Of a stretch of 64,000 nt of DNA, positions 10,600 to 22,480 are shown in pieces. The stretch is from Ceratothoa steindachneri. Its lineage: Eukaryota; Arthropoda; Malacostraca; Isopoda; Cymothoidae. The stretch covers positions 66,406,460 through 66,470,459 of the forward strand of contig OZ018323.1 in assembly GCA_963969495.1 (NCBI GenBank). Reading direction: 5' to 3'. How positions within the stretch are numbered: the stretch's first letter is position 1; the number at the start of each line of letters is the position of its first letter. The notes beneath the pieces are model-generated. The model was not told the DNA's origin. It saw nothing but the letters and a program-made list of their open reading frames with translations, and searched no databases. A program made the position numbers and the translations under genes.

Positions 10600-11933
10600 T
10601 ATCGTGGTTTACGGCCGAGTACGTATGTACGTCTGATTCGTACATGAGTAAATCCGTTCCACTTTTCTCTAAGAGTGCTCTAATTTAATTCTTTAACCAG
10701 GGAGGCTTCGTATTATGATATATCTATTGCCAGTGCTGCGTTCGAGGATCTAATTAAACAACTCAGACAAAATATAATTTTAATCACATAAAAGAATGAA
10801 ATATTAAATTGTTAAATACACTTCATTCTATAGTAAGAGGGCCTAATAAAAATTAACACTATAAATGAGTACTACGAGATGGTTGACACAATAATCACTA
10901 CTAATACACAAGCTTTAAGTTCAATTAATGTGAGTTTTTAAGTCATTTGAACTTGAAATAATTTGGTTAAGATTACCAGATTGAAATGGTTTTGTTACGA
11001 ATACACTTCCACACGGAATGGGAAATAACAAAATGAATAAATTTTGTATTCGTTTTACCTTTAACTCAGAGTGTGTCGACAGTTGGGTGACCTTGGAAGT
11101 GAGCCTCATCGCTGAGGTGATTTGGGGCGAGTTGGACTGGAGACTTCCTCACTGAGGTGAGGAGAACGTGGTGAGGTGTTTTGGGAAAACAGCTGATGCT
11201 TCTCCCGGGGTTAGTTGAGGCGAGTGGCGATGCTTTTCTCGACTTGACGATGTAAGTGAGGGGATCTTGGATGAATGGAAGTTATCCCGATCCCTTTGTT
11301 ACCGATAATGGCTTCTCGACGATGAGACTTAACCAAGATGTGAATCTTCTCTCGAATGGGAATTCACTTTGGTCTTCCTCAAAGGTGAGGGATATCTCTG
11401 CTTTTTCAGAAAATTGAGATACGTGATTTTCTCTGGACGAGAATGGTAGGAGAGTTGGTCTCGATACCACTGGTCTGCTCTTCTAAGCGACCAAAGGAAC
11501 ACCCTCAGCAGGCTAAGTCCCGCTCGATTCCAACTATCTTTATTCCCTGTTCGCCTCAGGAACTCGTCTTCTTCTCTCGATTGCTACGTGGATTATTTTT
11601 TAAATTTCTCAAGATCGAACTATATATACGTCGATTATCTCCAGGGGGAGGGGAGACGAGGGAGTTTAGGAGGGGCAAACTCCCACTAACCCACAGCAAG
11701 ATTTTCATTCTAAAGGCTCTCACACCCTCCTATGTTTATATTAACGGACTACACCACCAGTCTCGTAAATTACGAAATCCGCTGACCGAAATCCTTCTTT
11801 GCGAGTGACTTCGAAGGATCTTGGGGCAGCGGGGAAGGGGGGGGGGGAACTCTTGGCCCATGTGAAACGTAACGGTTGACGCTATATAAACAAACTAGCG
11901 TCTGCTTGTCCTCGTTATATTCATTCCTCCACA
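10600..11933 (+). mobile_element. Solo LTR (TGTCGT family, copy 2) with 5-bp target duplication
   Basis: The element starts TATCGTGGTT (a one-base variant of the family start TGTCGT) and ends ATTCCTCCACA. It is flanked by ATATA at 10595-10599 and 11934-11938. It splits the minisatellite cleanly. Organisation is A/T-rich, then G/C-rich with a TATATATA stretch near 11622 and another at 11883. No gag, pol or second LTR exists, so it is a solo LTR or an LTR-only element. Blocks CTCTAAGAGTGCT and GATGGTTGAC are shared with copy 4. Confidence 0.82.
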
Positions 11934-11938
11934 ATATA

Positions 11939-12115
11939 CTATATTATACTTTACCATACTATGTTTTGCTATACTATGCTATACTATACTATGTTATGAT
12001 ATAATTAATATACTATTCCATGTTATACTATGCTATAATATGATAAGCACCACTATCAATAATATGCTATGTTATACTATGTTATGATGTGCTATGCTAT
12101 ATTATTCTTTAGTAT
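11939..12115. repeat. Degenerate CTATACTATG minisatellite, right block
   Basis: Continuation of the 9681-10594 array beyond the solo LTR. Confidence 0.8.
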
Positions 12116-12326
12116 GCAATTAGGGAGTGACCATTTTTTCGCCTTTCCAATTCCATAAATGAGGGATGACAAAAAGTTAAGGCCCGCCATTTTTATTTAA
12201 TTTTTTTTTTTAATATAATTTAGTTCTGCTTTTTAATAAGCTTTTAGAAAGTTTTGACTTTTTAGTCGCGGGCGACTTTACATCTCACTATGTCGGTCGG
12301 TCCACGTTTTGCTTTTTTTATTAACA

Positions 12327-13110
12327 ACATTGTTACAATACAGCCAATTCTAACGGAATTTGAAATTGAAAACCTTTATGTGGTTTTACATTCTCTTTCG
12401 AATGATACATTTGGCAAAGTCCTCCCATGTTAGCCAGGGAATTATATTGTTTTGGCAATAACATCATAACTATTCGGCAGATTCTAACGAAATTTGAAAC
12501 CCTTATGTTGTTTTACATTCTCTTTCGAATGATATAATTGACAAAGTTCTCCTAAGGTTACTCAAGGAATTATTTTGTTTTGGCAATAACATCATAACTA
12601 TTCGGCAGATTCTAACGAAATTTGAAACCCTTATGTTGTTTTACATTCTCTTTCGAGTGATATAATTGACAAAGTTCTCCTAAGGTTACTCAAGGAATTA
12701 TTTTGTTTTGGCAATAACATCATAACTATTCGGCCGATTCTAACGAAATTTGAACCCATTATCTTGTTTTACATTCCCTTCCAAATAATACAGTGGCCAA
12801 AGTCACCCAAGGTTAGCCAGGGAATTAGTTTGGGAGGGAAGGGGGGGCAATAACACCATAACTATTGGGCCGATTCTAACGAAATTTGAAACCTATTCTT
12901 GTTTTACATTCCCTTCCAAATAATACAGTGGCCAAAGTCACCCAAGGTTAGCCAGGGAATTAGTTTGGGAGGGGGGGGGGCAATAACACCATAACTATTC
13001 GGCCGATTCTAACGAAATTTGAAACCCTTAAGGTGTTTACATTCTCTTTCGAATGATAGAATTGCCAAGGTTCTCCCAAGGTTACTCCGCGAATTATTCA
13101 AAGTTTTCAA
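12327..13110. repeat. Tandem repeat, ~128-136 bp unit, about six copies
   Basis: The anchor GGCAATAAC recurs at 12454, 12582, 12710, 12846 and 12979, giving periods of 128, 128, 136 and 133. Each unit contains TTCTAACGAAATTTGAAA and TTTTACATTC. Later units have expanded G runs that explain the longer period. Units diverge by several percent. The preceding 12116-12326 has no recognised feature. Confidence 0.92.
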
Positions 13111-13164
13111 AGTTGTAAGGGCATAAATCAGAATAAGTGAGGACACGCGACTTTTTGGTGAGCA

Positions 13165-13590
13165 GACCTTGTTCAATTATATAGGACTAAGACCAAAGAT
13201 AAAATAGGCCCACTTTAAAATTCAGATGGAGAGTTAGTGAGTGATAGTGATGCAATGGCTAGGATGTTAAATAAGTATTTCTTTTCAATATTTACACTCG
13301 AGGATAATCTGTACTTGAAGGGACCTTGACATTCAGAAAAAAACAGAGGACATTTTAATTACAAACGAAATAGTCTCAAAAGAATTGATAGAGTTAAATC
13401 TAGGAAAGCACCGGGCCTTTATAATATTTTTCTAGGATTTTGAATGTAAAGATGTTGTTATGTGGGTCCCGGACATGTCTATTTAGAAAATCCTTATAGA
13501 TTAGCATTGTACCGAGGGCATAGAAGAAAGTCATATGAAACCAAATAATTTCAAGCCACTTTGACTCTTAATATATATTGATTTAAATGT
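13165..13590 (+). pseudogene. LINE reverse transcriptase N-terminal fragment
   Basis: Broken frames read AMARMLNKYFFSIFT near 13250 (the usual segment before the RT fingers), then SRKAPG near 13400 and IVPRA near 13507, followed by a degraded NYRPISL equivalent. It resembles the family at 16.1-18.9 kb and on the minus strand at 39.4-42.4 kb. The coding content overlaps the start of the 16.1-kb copy, so it is a separate insertion. Confidence 0.65.
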
Positions 13591-13675
13591 TATTTTAGTA
13601 TTTCCCGAGTTCACAGCTTTGACTTTTTTTCCTTGTAAAACTAAATAAGCTGTGGTACTACGAGAAATAAGTCTA

Positions 13676-15084
13676 CAGTGGCGGCAACAAAAAAAGTGAC
13701 ATGTGACAATTCGGGGAAAATGAAACAGAAAAATGTAACTTACATATTTTATTATGAATATTTCATGAAAGTTAATACTTGGTCATGTTGCCCTTGCACT
13801 TGATGACCATTCTGAGTCGATTGGGCATTGATTCAGCGAGGTTTGCGAAGTAGGTGGGGTCGATCGTAACCCAGATCTTCTTCAGTGATTCTATCAGGTC
13901 CTTGATGCTGCCGGATGCTGTCTCTTGAACTTTGGATTTCATCAGATTCCAAGCATTCTCAATAGGATTTAGGTCCGGGGAATTACCAGGCCACTCCAAA
14001 ACACTAATATTATTATCATTGAAGAACCTTTTTACTAACTGGGACCTGTGAGCAGGGGCACCATCATGCATGAAAAATTCACACCGATGAATTTCCCAAA
14101 ATGGCAGCATGTGCTGCTTCAAAACTTCGAGATAGTTAGTCCCCCTCATGGTTACATTCTTGGGAAGGAAGTACAGACCTCCTCTGCCCTTGTTTCCACT
14201 AAAGGCACCCCACACCATCACACTATCAGGGTGCTTCACAGTTTTCACGGTATATTTTGGGTCATACCGAGACACATTGCTGGGACGACGCACGATCTTT
14301 GACTCTCCTCTGACCAGGCTAAAGGTGCTCTCATCACTGAACATCACCTTCTTCCAATGGGCAGCTGTCCAATGTTTATAGGTCTTTCAAAAATTGAGCC
14401 TTTTCATCTTCATAGCCTTGGTAAGAAGTGGCTTCTTGGGAGCGCGGCGAGCCGGTAGGCCTAAGTCCTTCTGTAAGCGATGACGGATGGTCCTGAGGGC
14501 GACGTTCTGGAGAAGCTCTGGGTGTTTTTTCTTGATTGAAGCGGAGGTTACAGAAGGGTCTGACATCACTTCACGCCTTAGGATATTATCAGTCCTTGGA
14601 GATGTCTTCCTAGCTGCACCAGTGCCCTCCTTCCTCTTTGGTATGGTACCTGGTGGCAATAACTCAGCTGCCCGTTTTAGGCGATAAATCGTATTTCTTG
14701 AGGTTCCTAAATCTGCTGCTACATCAATAAAAGACTTTCCCTGCTCTAATAGGGTCAAGGCACGGCTTTTCTCTGTCATAGAAAGCTTTTTCCGCCCCAT
14801 TGTATCCACTTGCACAGAAGTTATAGCACGTCAAATGTAGGCACGAATGCAGGAAATCAGCACGCTGGAGCGTTGTACACCAAAACCTCACTGTACGAGC
14901 TCAAACGAGACAGTGAGTTCCAATAAAGCGCAGTTCTGTTGTCTTAGCTCAGGAGAGTCATCCACTCGTGGCATAAGCCCCGCCCCTTTTCATTGGCTTG
15001 TTGGCAAGTAAAATCGTGAAAGCGATTTTATGTATCGATTTCTATTGCCAATATTCAATGTCACTTTTTTTGTTGCCGCCACTG
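13676..15084 (-). mobile_element. Tc1-like DNA transposon, full length, perfect terminal repeats
   Basis: A 1409-bp element with 27-bp perfect inverted ends beginning CAGTGGCGGCAACAAA, flanked by TA on both sides (13674-13675 and 15085-15086), the target-site duplication of the Tc1/mariner superfamily. It holds one reverse-strand transposase with a single nonsense codon. Perfect ends and a nearly open frame indicate a recent insertion. Confidence 0.95.
13772..14815 (-). pseudogene. Tc1-like DD34E transposase with one premature stop
   Basis: Cut-and-paste transposase. From ATG at 14815 the frame runs through a paired-type helix-turn-helix DNA-binding region (MTEKSRALTLLEQGKS, then DLGTSRNTIYRL), a second HTH, and the catalytic core: VMFSDEST (first Asp), FMHDGAPAH (second Asp) and NSPDLNPIENAW (Glu). 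The only defect is a TGA at 14387-14389 (between MKRLNF and KTYKHW in the same frame). Total length would be 347 residues, normal for Tc1. It lies wholly between the terminal repeats. Confidence 0.93.
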
Positions 15085-15129
15085 TATAAGATGTAATCTT
15101 AAGCACCGCAACTCCTCCTTACCTGTCTT

Positions 15130-15440
15130 CCATGCTGGCTATCTCCAAACAACAAAGAACCTTTTTTTCGCGAAGTGCCCCCTCCCCTGCTTTCTGTTCC
15201 TCGCACACATCTCGTGCTTTATCGGTAGTTGCTCCTAAGCTGTGGGAGTCGTCTCCTTCCTGTCATACTCTCCTTTTCCTCGCTTGGCGTTTTCAAGTAG
15301 GAACTGAAAACCCATCTCTTCTGTCGGGCCTTTTCCTTGTCTCCTGCCATGCACTCCTTTCCCTCGCCTGGCGCTTTCAAGTAGGAAATGAAAATCCACC
15401 GCTTCTTGTCGGGCTTTTTCCTAGTCGATGGAAGGTCGTG
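15130..15440 (+). pseudogene. LINE 3'-terminal coding remnant with internal duplication
   Basis: The frame gives AFCSSHTSRALSVVAPKLWE, resembling the FSxRAPRLWNSLP segment near the C-terminus of many LINE RTs. A unit of about 83 bp containing CTTTCAAGTAGGAA occurs twice in tandem (about 15257-15339 and 15340-15422). No other RT part is present; family uncertain. Confidence 0.45.
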
Positions 15441-15469
15441 AAGGGCACCATATAAAACCTCTATTATTA

Positions 15470-16023
15470 ATAATGTCGAGGCTAATGCAATGAATGGCCT
15501 AGCTAAGATTTTAAAAACTCAAACGAATTTTGCAATTCAATAACAATGCAGATATGAAACCAAAATATCCCCCACTTCAAGATTCGATCAGTTCTTGAAG
15601 CTTTGCATAAAAATTGTGTGAATATCCCTCTGGAAGAGCATCAATCAGTGGATGAACAAATCATCCGTGGTTACATTCAAACAATAAAATCCACAGAAAC
15701 TTTCGAAATGGGGGTACAAAGTTATATCAAGGGCTGGAGAAAGTATATTTTTTTTTCGATTTTGAGTTATATACCGGAAAAGAGATAGTGTTTGATTACA
15801 AAATGAGAACTTTGGATTTATTGGCAATTTGTTATTAGACTGTGAGCATATACCAAGGCACACAAATTACAAGACTTACTTTGATAACTGTTTTTTTTTC
15901 ACTTATTTACACCAAATCGCGATCAACCAAACTTAGCTGTTTATTTTACAAATGTGCCATTTATAACCACTTTGTATTGTTTTTACATTCACTCAAAATA
16001 AAAAAAAATCTTTGTATTTTATG
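15470..16023 (+). pseudogene. piggyBac-type transposase relic
   Basis: An open stretch at 15603-15788 reads IPLEEHQSVDEQII, the segment around a catalytic Asp in piggyBac transposases (consensus EEHxSVDEQIIPFKG). Other frames give a QKLSKWGYK equivalent of NPxKPHKWGFK, then a DYKMRTLDLL-like piece and a YFDNCF equivalent of the downstream FFDNWF motif. Several stops and frameshifts make it dead. No TTAA-flanked ends were identified. Confidence 0.7.
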
Positions 16024-16089
16024 ATTATTTTGCCTCTCCCAAAACTATTTAAAATTGTTAAAAATTATATATATATGTATATATTCAAA

Positions 16090-18957
16090 TTTAGGCATCA
16101 AAGAGCTAAGAAGGGAGATAAAACGATATGTCCAATTAGCGGCCAATGAGTTTGATGGAATCTGTATAGCGAAATCTATTAAGGATCACTTAGATAATAA
16201 AATAAGTTGATTAACTAATCTCAACACGGCTTTCCTAGGGGTAAAGCGTGTTTGACTAATCTACAGTCATTTTATAGAAAGGTGTACGATACTGCTGACA
16301 GAAATGAGAATTACGATATTGTCTATTTGGATTTCATCAAGGCTTTCGACAAGGTGCCGCAATTACAACTTTTGAATAAAGTAAAAGAACGTGGGTTCGA
16401 TGGAAGTATTTTTAGGTTGATTTCAGTCATGGCTTAGTGACAAAGAGCAAAGAGTTAGTATAGAAGGGATTAAATCTGAGTGAGTGAATGTTACCACTGG
16501 AGTTCCTCATCGATTGGAGTTGGGTCCGTCGTTGTTCTTGATTTATATTCATGATCCTAACTTAGGTATAAGTAGCGACGTGAGCAAGTTTGCCGATGAT
16601 ACTAAGTTAGGTAGGATTATAAGGTCTGACTCTGATACTCAGGTATTACAAGATTATGAGGGAATAGATGCTCTCCCCTCCCCTCACGAGTGAGCCTCTG
16701 GTCGTTAACCACAACATCCTGGCAATGTAGACACTGTAGCTCGCCCACTTAACCTTCTTCCTTCTCGACCCTCATCCCGATGAAAAGCTGAACGGCCGGA
16801 CGAGACCACAGAAGGCGCTAATCAGCTCAGGTCGGTTCCGAGACCCGAACATCGGTTAAGAACAGCAAAATTTCCCCTAAGAGGTGATATTCAATTTCAC
16901 CTCGGCTGGTAAGTTTGAGGAGCGTCTCCTAAAGCCAGAAGGTCCCTCAGGACCAGAGGTACGACGTCCTGAGAAAAACCGTTGGAGGAAGAGACTTCAT
17001 GCGGCATGTCCACGCATCCCCGTCCCCCTCCTGCCCCTAACCCAGTGGGGTGACGACGTATAAAAGCAAATATCTTTGGAAAAACGGGGTAGAATACGTG
17101 AGTCAGCAAGGCTACGAAGTCCCCAGCAAGAGGCCGGGCTACCAACAGAAGGAACTAAGAAGAAGCTCATCCGCAGCTAGTTCCTGGTGATCACACCGCA
17201 CTTTAAGTTACTTGATCAAGTTCAACTTACTCTCGTCAAAGAAACCCTATCCTGGTGGCTCCCCAAAGCACCGAGATAGTCCTCGCCCTTGAGGAATACC
17301 GGAACTAAGAAGAAGCTCACCCTCGAGCCCGTTCCTGGTGGTCACACCGAACTTTAAGTTAACTTGATTTAAGAAGCAAGTTCAACTTATTCTCGTCAGA
17401 GAAATCCCTCTATCCTTGGGTATCCCAAAGCACAGAGATAGTCCTCGTCCTTTAGGAAGACCCCGAGTGAACTCCCTCCAGCACTTCCTTGAGTCAAAGG
17501 ATTCCCGCATTGGCTCATCGTTAGCCAGTGCGAATTATTCCCCAGAGTAATCCGAAGAGAAGAAAGAAACATTCTTTCACTGTCACGTGGGGATTCCATT
17601 TCCTGCCGAAGGCGTGTGGCTCTCTCATCTGCCACACGCGCCAAAAGCCTCCGTGGCTTTAAAGTTATTTTTCACGAACAAACACATCTGGAAAGCGGAA
17701 CGCGTCATTCAAGCAACAACATTCTTGAGGTGACGTAACCATTGAGTTCAAGGTCAGACTCAAACCCGATTCTAGTAGGAAGCTACAAAGGTATTTAAAT
17801 CCCGGTATCCGTTTCAGTAAAGTCAGTTTGCATTTTTTTATATATTAAAGTGAGCTGTGGGTCAACCATCACTATAATTTCCAGTATGTCATTTTAGAAA
17901 GTCTCACTTAAATTTATTGAATTCAGTTCTGTGTAGTTAAGATGTCAAATTTCGTTGGTTCATGTTTTTTTGTGTTAATTAAAGTTTTAGTTTTTTTAGC
18001 AAACTTTTATTCAATCCTCGAAACGCTAAGCAAGGCACTAGGAACCCTCAAAGATTAAAGAAGTAATAATCCGATAATAATAATAAATCATAATCCAAAA
18101 ATATATAGCACTCTTAGAGATAAAACGTAATCACGGCGGAGTTTAGAAGTACGTAAACAACCCATACGTACGAACTCCAGCCATCACTCGGTCCTTCCTA
18201 TATTACGACAAAGATGAATTGACCATACTATCCCGATGTGCAGTAAAATGACAAATGAAATTTAGCGTAAGAAAGCGTAGTGTACTTAGTATAGGTAGGT
18301 GTAATCGACTGAATAATTATAAACTGAATGGGACAGTTTTAGGAAGGTCAGAATGTGAAAGAGAATTAGGTATCCTGGTAAGTTCTAACCCCCGGCCTAG
18401 AAAGCAGTGCATAATTGCTAGGAATAAAGCTAATAGGGTATTGGGGTTTATTGGGGGGAAGTGTAAGTAATAGGAGTGCTTATGTCATTCTGAAATTATA
18501 CCTGGCATTAGTTAGGCCTCATCTCGACTGTATTGGTTTGCTTGAATCTGTGCCAAGAAGGATGATTAAGATAATTCATGGATTGAGGAGTTTACTTTAT
18601 GGCGAAAGAATTAAGAGACTAAATCTTCATACATTAGAAAGAATAAGAGTTCGAGGGGGACTTGATTGATGTCTTCAAGTGGGTAAAAGGTTATAATAGG
18701 GGAGACATAGGTAACCTTCGTATTTTTAATGAACAGAATAGGACTAGTTGAATAGGTTTAAGCTGGAAAAGTTTAGTTTTATAGTTAACACATCGAGAGT
18801 TAGATGAATGGAATAGGCTAAGTAGTATAGATTGGATGGTTTTATGGATGAGAATGCTAGGTGGGACTGAACTTGGCGATGGGAACAGGAGCTGCCTCTT
18901 ATAGGCTATTGATTAATTAGCCTTTTGCAGACTCATTTTCTTATGTTCTTTAGATTT
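16090..18957 (+). mobile_element. CR1/L2-like LINE, split by a solo LTR
   Basis: RT frames before the break include LTNLQSFYRKVYDTADRNEN, VYLDFIKAFDKVP and KFADDTKLG. After the break at 18211 come KFSVRKRSV, an RNKANRVLGF-like thumb and VRPHLD. The copy ends with the family 3' signature GGAGCTGCC, TTTTGCAGACTC and a TCTTATGTTCTT tail at 18955. The same family occurs on the minus strand at 39.4-42.4 kb. Stops and frameshifts prevent function. Confidence 0.8.
16655..18210 (-). mobile_element. Solo LTR (TGTCGT family, copy 4), 5-bp target duplication
   Basis: On the minus strand it begins TGTCGTAATATAGG and ends ATTCCCTCATA. AAGAT flanks both sides (16650-16654 and 18211-18215). It interrupts the LINE reading frame: the interrupted segment is continuous in the related LINE at 40.85 kb, confirming the empty site. 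At 1556 bp it is the longest copy. No internal coding region or second LTR is present. Confidence 0.8.
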
Positions 18958-19850
18958 ACTTAAATACGTCAACGGATTGTGATCGCTGAGCAAGCACAAC
19001 ATATGAGCACCATGCATGAGGAAAATTTTTAATTCTTGAACTGGGAACATAAGGACAAAAAAAACTCCTAACTCATTGAATAATTGCGTGGTTCACCGGT
19101 TAGCATTTCTTTTCATAATTAACTCACCTTTGCATAAAATTTTCTGCGCGAAATGATGAAAAACATGGGGCTTACTATTTGACTAATAAAATACTTTAAA
19201 GCAAAATTGCTAAGATTTTGATTACTGGTTCACTTACATTTTAATATCGCAAAAGACCCACTAATCCGGCGATCAAAGATTTGCTCAATCGGCGTAAAAT
19301 CGAAATTGATTTCACAGTTGTTCCTGGGGAAAAATAGAAGTGAAAGTTTTTACCCCAATGATATGGGTTCCCGCATGGGTACTTTCCTATTACGTCCTTT
19401 ATGATGGTGTGGCACCTCTCTATAGGCCCTCTTCTCTGTTGTAGATATACGTTTCCCCCGTCAGCGCTGTTTAATTGCTGAACTATTTCTGGAGCAGTAA
19501 GGTGGCAGTTTCGGTGAGACAAATATTCGATTTCTACGCACTGCTGATTACCTTACGGATAAAGCATTTTTACTTGCTTAGGAACGGACTTTGAGCACTG
19601 CCTACATAGAAAAAAAAGCCTATTCTGGAAGTCTCTTCGTGAATTTTGCTTCACCCTTCAGAAAGATAATACCATTTATTTCACCGAGGATTCATAATTC
19701 AATGAGGGCTTAAGCACCTCACTGCACCCGTCCATCGTCCTGCGTGGGAACCTTCTCGGATGTCTGCCATTCATTGATTTCGTCTTAACTATGTTGGCCA
19801 CTTGGACTGACATAACTAAGGGCTTATGTGAAAACTGGTTTGAGGACTAG
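18958..19850. other. Unassigned interval
   Basis: No supported gene. A reverse-strand 93-residue frame at 19241-19522 has a faint HTH-like start (LTAPEIVQQLNS) reminiscent of Tc1 transposases, but no catalytic residues or terminal repeats were found. Confidence 0.4.
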
Positions 19851-20378
19851 CCCATAGCGGAAGCATAAGTCAGAAATGATCTCGAAACTGGGGCATAAGT
19901 GCGAGTCCCGGACGGAGAGATCCTCATCTCCCGGGGGACACGGCCAGCATCATAAAGGGGAAGTAACACCTGTCTCTATGTAGTTGGATGCGGTTATGGT
20001 GCAAGTACCCGAGAGTGGGTGGCAAAACTTTATCGGTCGTTGATTCGACCGCCATTGCCATCAAATCCACCATGTGTCATTCTTCTTTAGGTCCCCACTC
20101 GAGATCCAGCCCATCCATCCATCCATCACCCATCATCCTGGCAGCATCTGAGCGGGGGACCAACTGGAAAATGGGCGGGGGTGCTCATCTCACGTTTTCG
20201 TACCCACTAACATTAACCGTTACCGCCTTTACCTACCCACCACTTTTTTCATACACGAAAAACACGATAATTAAACTTTGTTTTCAGAAAGAAAATTAAT
20301 ACAAGAGGACATAGTAGAAGGACGTCGAAGACCATGTAGACCCTCACTAAGAGGGTCCCCCTCAGGACCATCTAGGGA

Positions 20379-21340
20379 ATGAACGTCCCCGAGAAACGAA
20401 AACTTTGTGAGACCCTCTACCTCGAACTAAAGGTTCCCCTAGTTAAATTTATCGAGGTGTCGTCCGGGTTCATCGCAATCTGCGCCGAAACAAAGGATGT
20501 AGACCGGCTCCTATCGGAAGAAGGAGCTAAAGTACTCAAGACTATTGGACTCGAAGCCAAGACCCTCCCTCAAGTGGCAGCAAACCGAAGCGTGATCTGC
20601 CGCAAATTGGAGAGTTGGGTCGGCGACAATTCGAAAGAAGACCTTAAAGAAGAGATCATGAGGAGTAATCAATGGGCTAAAGTTCGCGAAGTCATTGAAT
20701 TCCGCGAACACACCCACGTGTTCAAGATTACCTCCTCGACCACCGACATGGCACGCAAAGCAACGACGGACGGGCTCCTGGTTTTCAACATGAGGATACC
20801 AGGGAATATCCAACAGGAGAAATTCAGTAGTATACAAATGTGCTTTGTATGCTACAAGCTTGAGTCGCACACCACTACGACCTGCTGAGACAAATATAAA
20901 CTGTGGTGCAGCGAATGCGCCACATAAGGCCATAGACATGAAAAGTGTGAGAATACAAAAAAAGAGTGGTTAAACTGCAAGGGAGATCATCGAACCATGG
21001 CTCTGAACTGCCTGAAGCGCCGGGAAATTATCAAAAGAAGAGAAGAGGAAGAGAAGAAAGCGAAAGAGCAAACATACGCGAGCGCAGCGAAGAAAAACGA
21101 AGTGACATGAATGACGCCGACGCAACTAGACATCTCAGGAGATCTTAGTGCAAAGATTCTTATCTGCATTACTCACGCAAATGTGGCTAACGCAGTTAAA
21201 CCTAGCTGTTACAACCAGGTACTGAATGCTTTGCTAAAGGCGAATAAACTACCTTCCATCATCGTGCCCGCGGACCCCGAGTGCTCCAAGGCATTTAAGG
21301 AATCCGTCATCAGGACTAACTCCAACATTAAATCTTGTTA
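20379..21340 (+). pseudogene. gag-like ORF1 of an I/Jockey-group LINE
   Basis: The first 170 residues are open and end in a CCHC-type knuckle beginning CFVCYKLESHTTTTC. Beyond stops at ~20886 the same reading continues with two more knuckle-like segments (CSECAT..GHRHEKC and LNCKGDHRT..LNC), then a Lys/Glu-rich linker and a 76-residue tail to 21340. Three gag knuckles followed by an endonuclease is the I/Jockey-group layout; the protein binds RNA in the retrotransposition particle. The G/C-balanced 19.85-20.38 kb upstream is probably its 5' leader. Confidence 0.7.
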
Positions 21341-21609
21341 GAGGCTATAGTCGAAGCTCCCTCATCGGAAGAATATGAGGGAGACGAAGATGACTAGCAG
21401 CTGGAAGAACAAGAGCAAGAAGATGAAGAAGGACCTACCTCTTCGGATAGTGACGAGGGCCCATGCACTCGTACACCAGCGACGAAGAGCAAGTCCAAAA
21501 CTCCGAGTCCTCCGCCGAAGAGCGAAAGTCCCGGGCACAGTAAAGCTGCCCTGCAGGCCAAAAGGAAGAAGAACAAGAATAAGTACCGGTAAAAACATCC
21601 CACCATGCA

Positions 21610-22410
21610 TCGGAACGCACTAAGGATCCTGGAAATCAACACCAACGGGTAGACGACTAAAAGGGCAATCTATGGAAACGTGTTTAGAGAGATCGATGCT
21701 GACAGTATACTGATTTCAGAACACGGGATTGACACTCGTAATTCCGAAATGAAGATCTGGAATTACGATGTGTTGGTCACAAACTATACGTACGAACGGT
21801 ACAACGGTGCCGTTATTGCGACAAAATAAGATCAAATACAAGCAAATAAGAAACCTATAAGAATCTTATCTCGCGATTGAGGTCGAGCTCGACTTAGGAA
21901 AGCTGGCTCTTACCGCCGGGTACCAGCCACCAAGGAGAGATGTTTTACCTATACACTCTCTCACTTGCCTATTTAGCTGGACAGAAACATTGTTCAGCGG
22001 ATAGGCCCCGACTTCCCCACCTTCGTCAGAAGAGGGTGTGCCATAAAGCTGGACATATGTTTGACTAATCGACAGCTGCCGTTTAACTACTACATGGAAC
22101 CAATCCAGATTTCATGTAGTGACCATATAGGGATCCTGCTTAGTATCAACAGGAACCCTATACAAGTCCCAGCTCTAGTCAGAGAGGATTACAGAAGAGC
22201 AGGCTGGGAACGTTACGCGCGCTTCCTCGAGGGATACCATCCGCCCAACTGGGTGGAAGCAATCCTCGAGGAGATCGACGAGGCACTCGAAGACCTCAAT
22301 AACCATCTTATCAACGCGGATAAGGCTTGTATCCCTAAAACTCAGTATAAGTCCATCTCATCTTGCAGATGGAATGAATACATGAAGGAACTCTGCCGTG
22401 AATGGTCCTC
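21610..22410 (+). pseudogene. LINE apurinic-type endonuclease domain
   Basis: Frames read ILEINTNG at the start (the QxNxN block of AP-like endonucleases), then ADSILISEHG (the catalytic Glu block), LTNRQLP and SCSDHIGILL (the SDH block that ends the fold). Frameshifts and stops lie between the blocks. It continues the gag-like ORF1 and is cut at about 22.41 kb by another LINE; the matching RT resumes at about 25.0 kb. Confidence 0.7.
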
Positions 22411-22480
22411 AGTTTCGCAAACTAACTGCGGAAAATGCAAAGTGTACAGATGGAGCGAAAACTTCGGTGGCAGGAGTTGA

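Noticed and set aside
11443..11808. A 121-residue plus-strand frame
   Set aside because: It lies wholly inside a solo LTR, has no recognisable domain, and is not seen in the other copies.
19241..19522. Tc1-like HTH protein on the minus strand
   Set aside because: Only one vague HTH-like stretch; no catalytic residues, terminal repeats or TA duplication.
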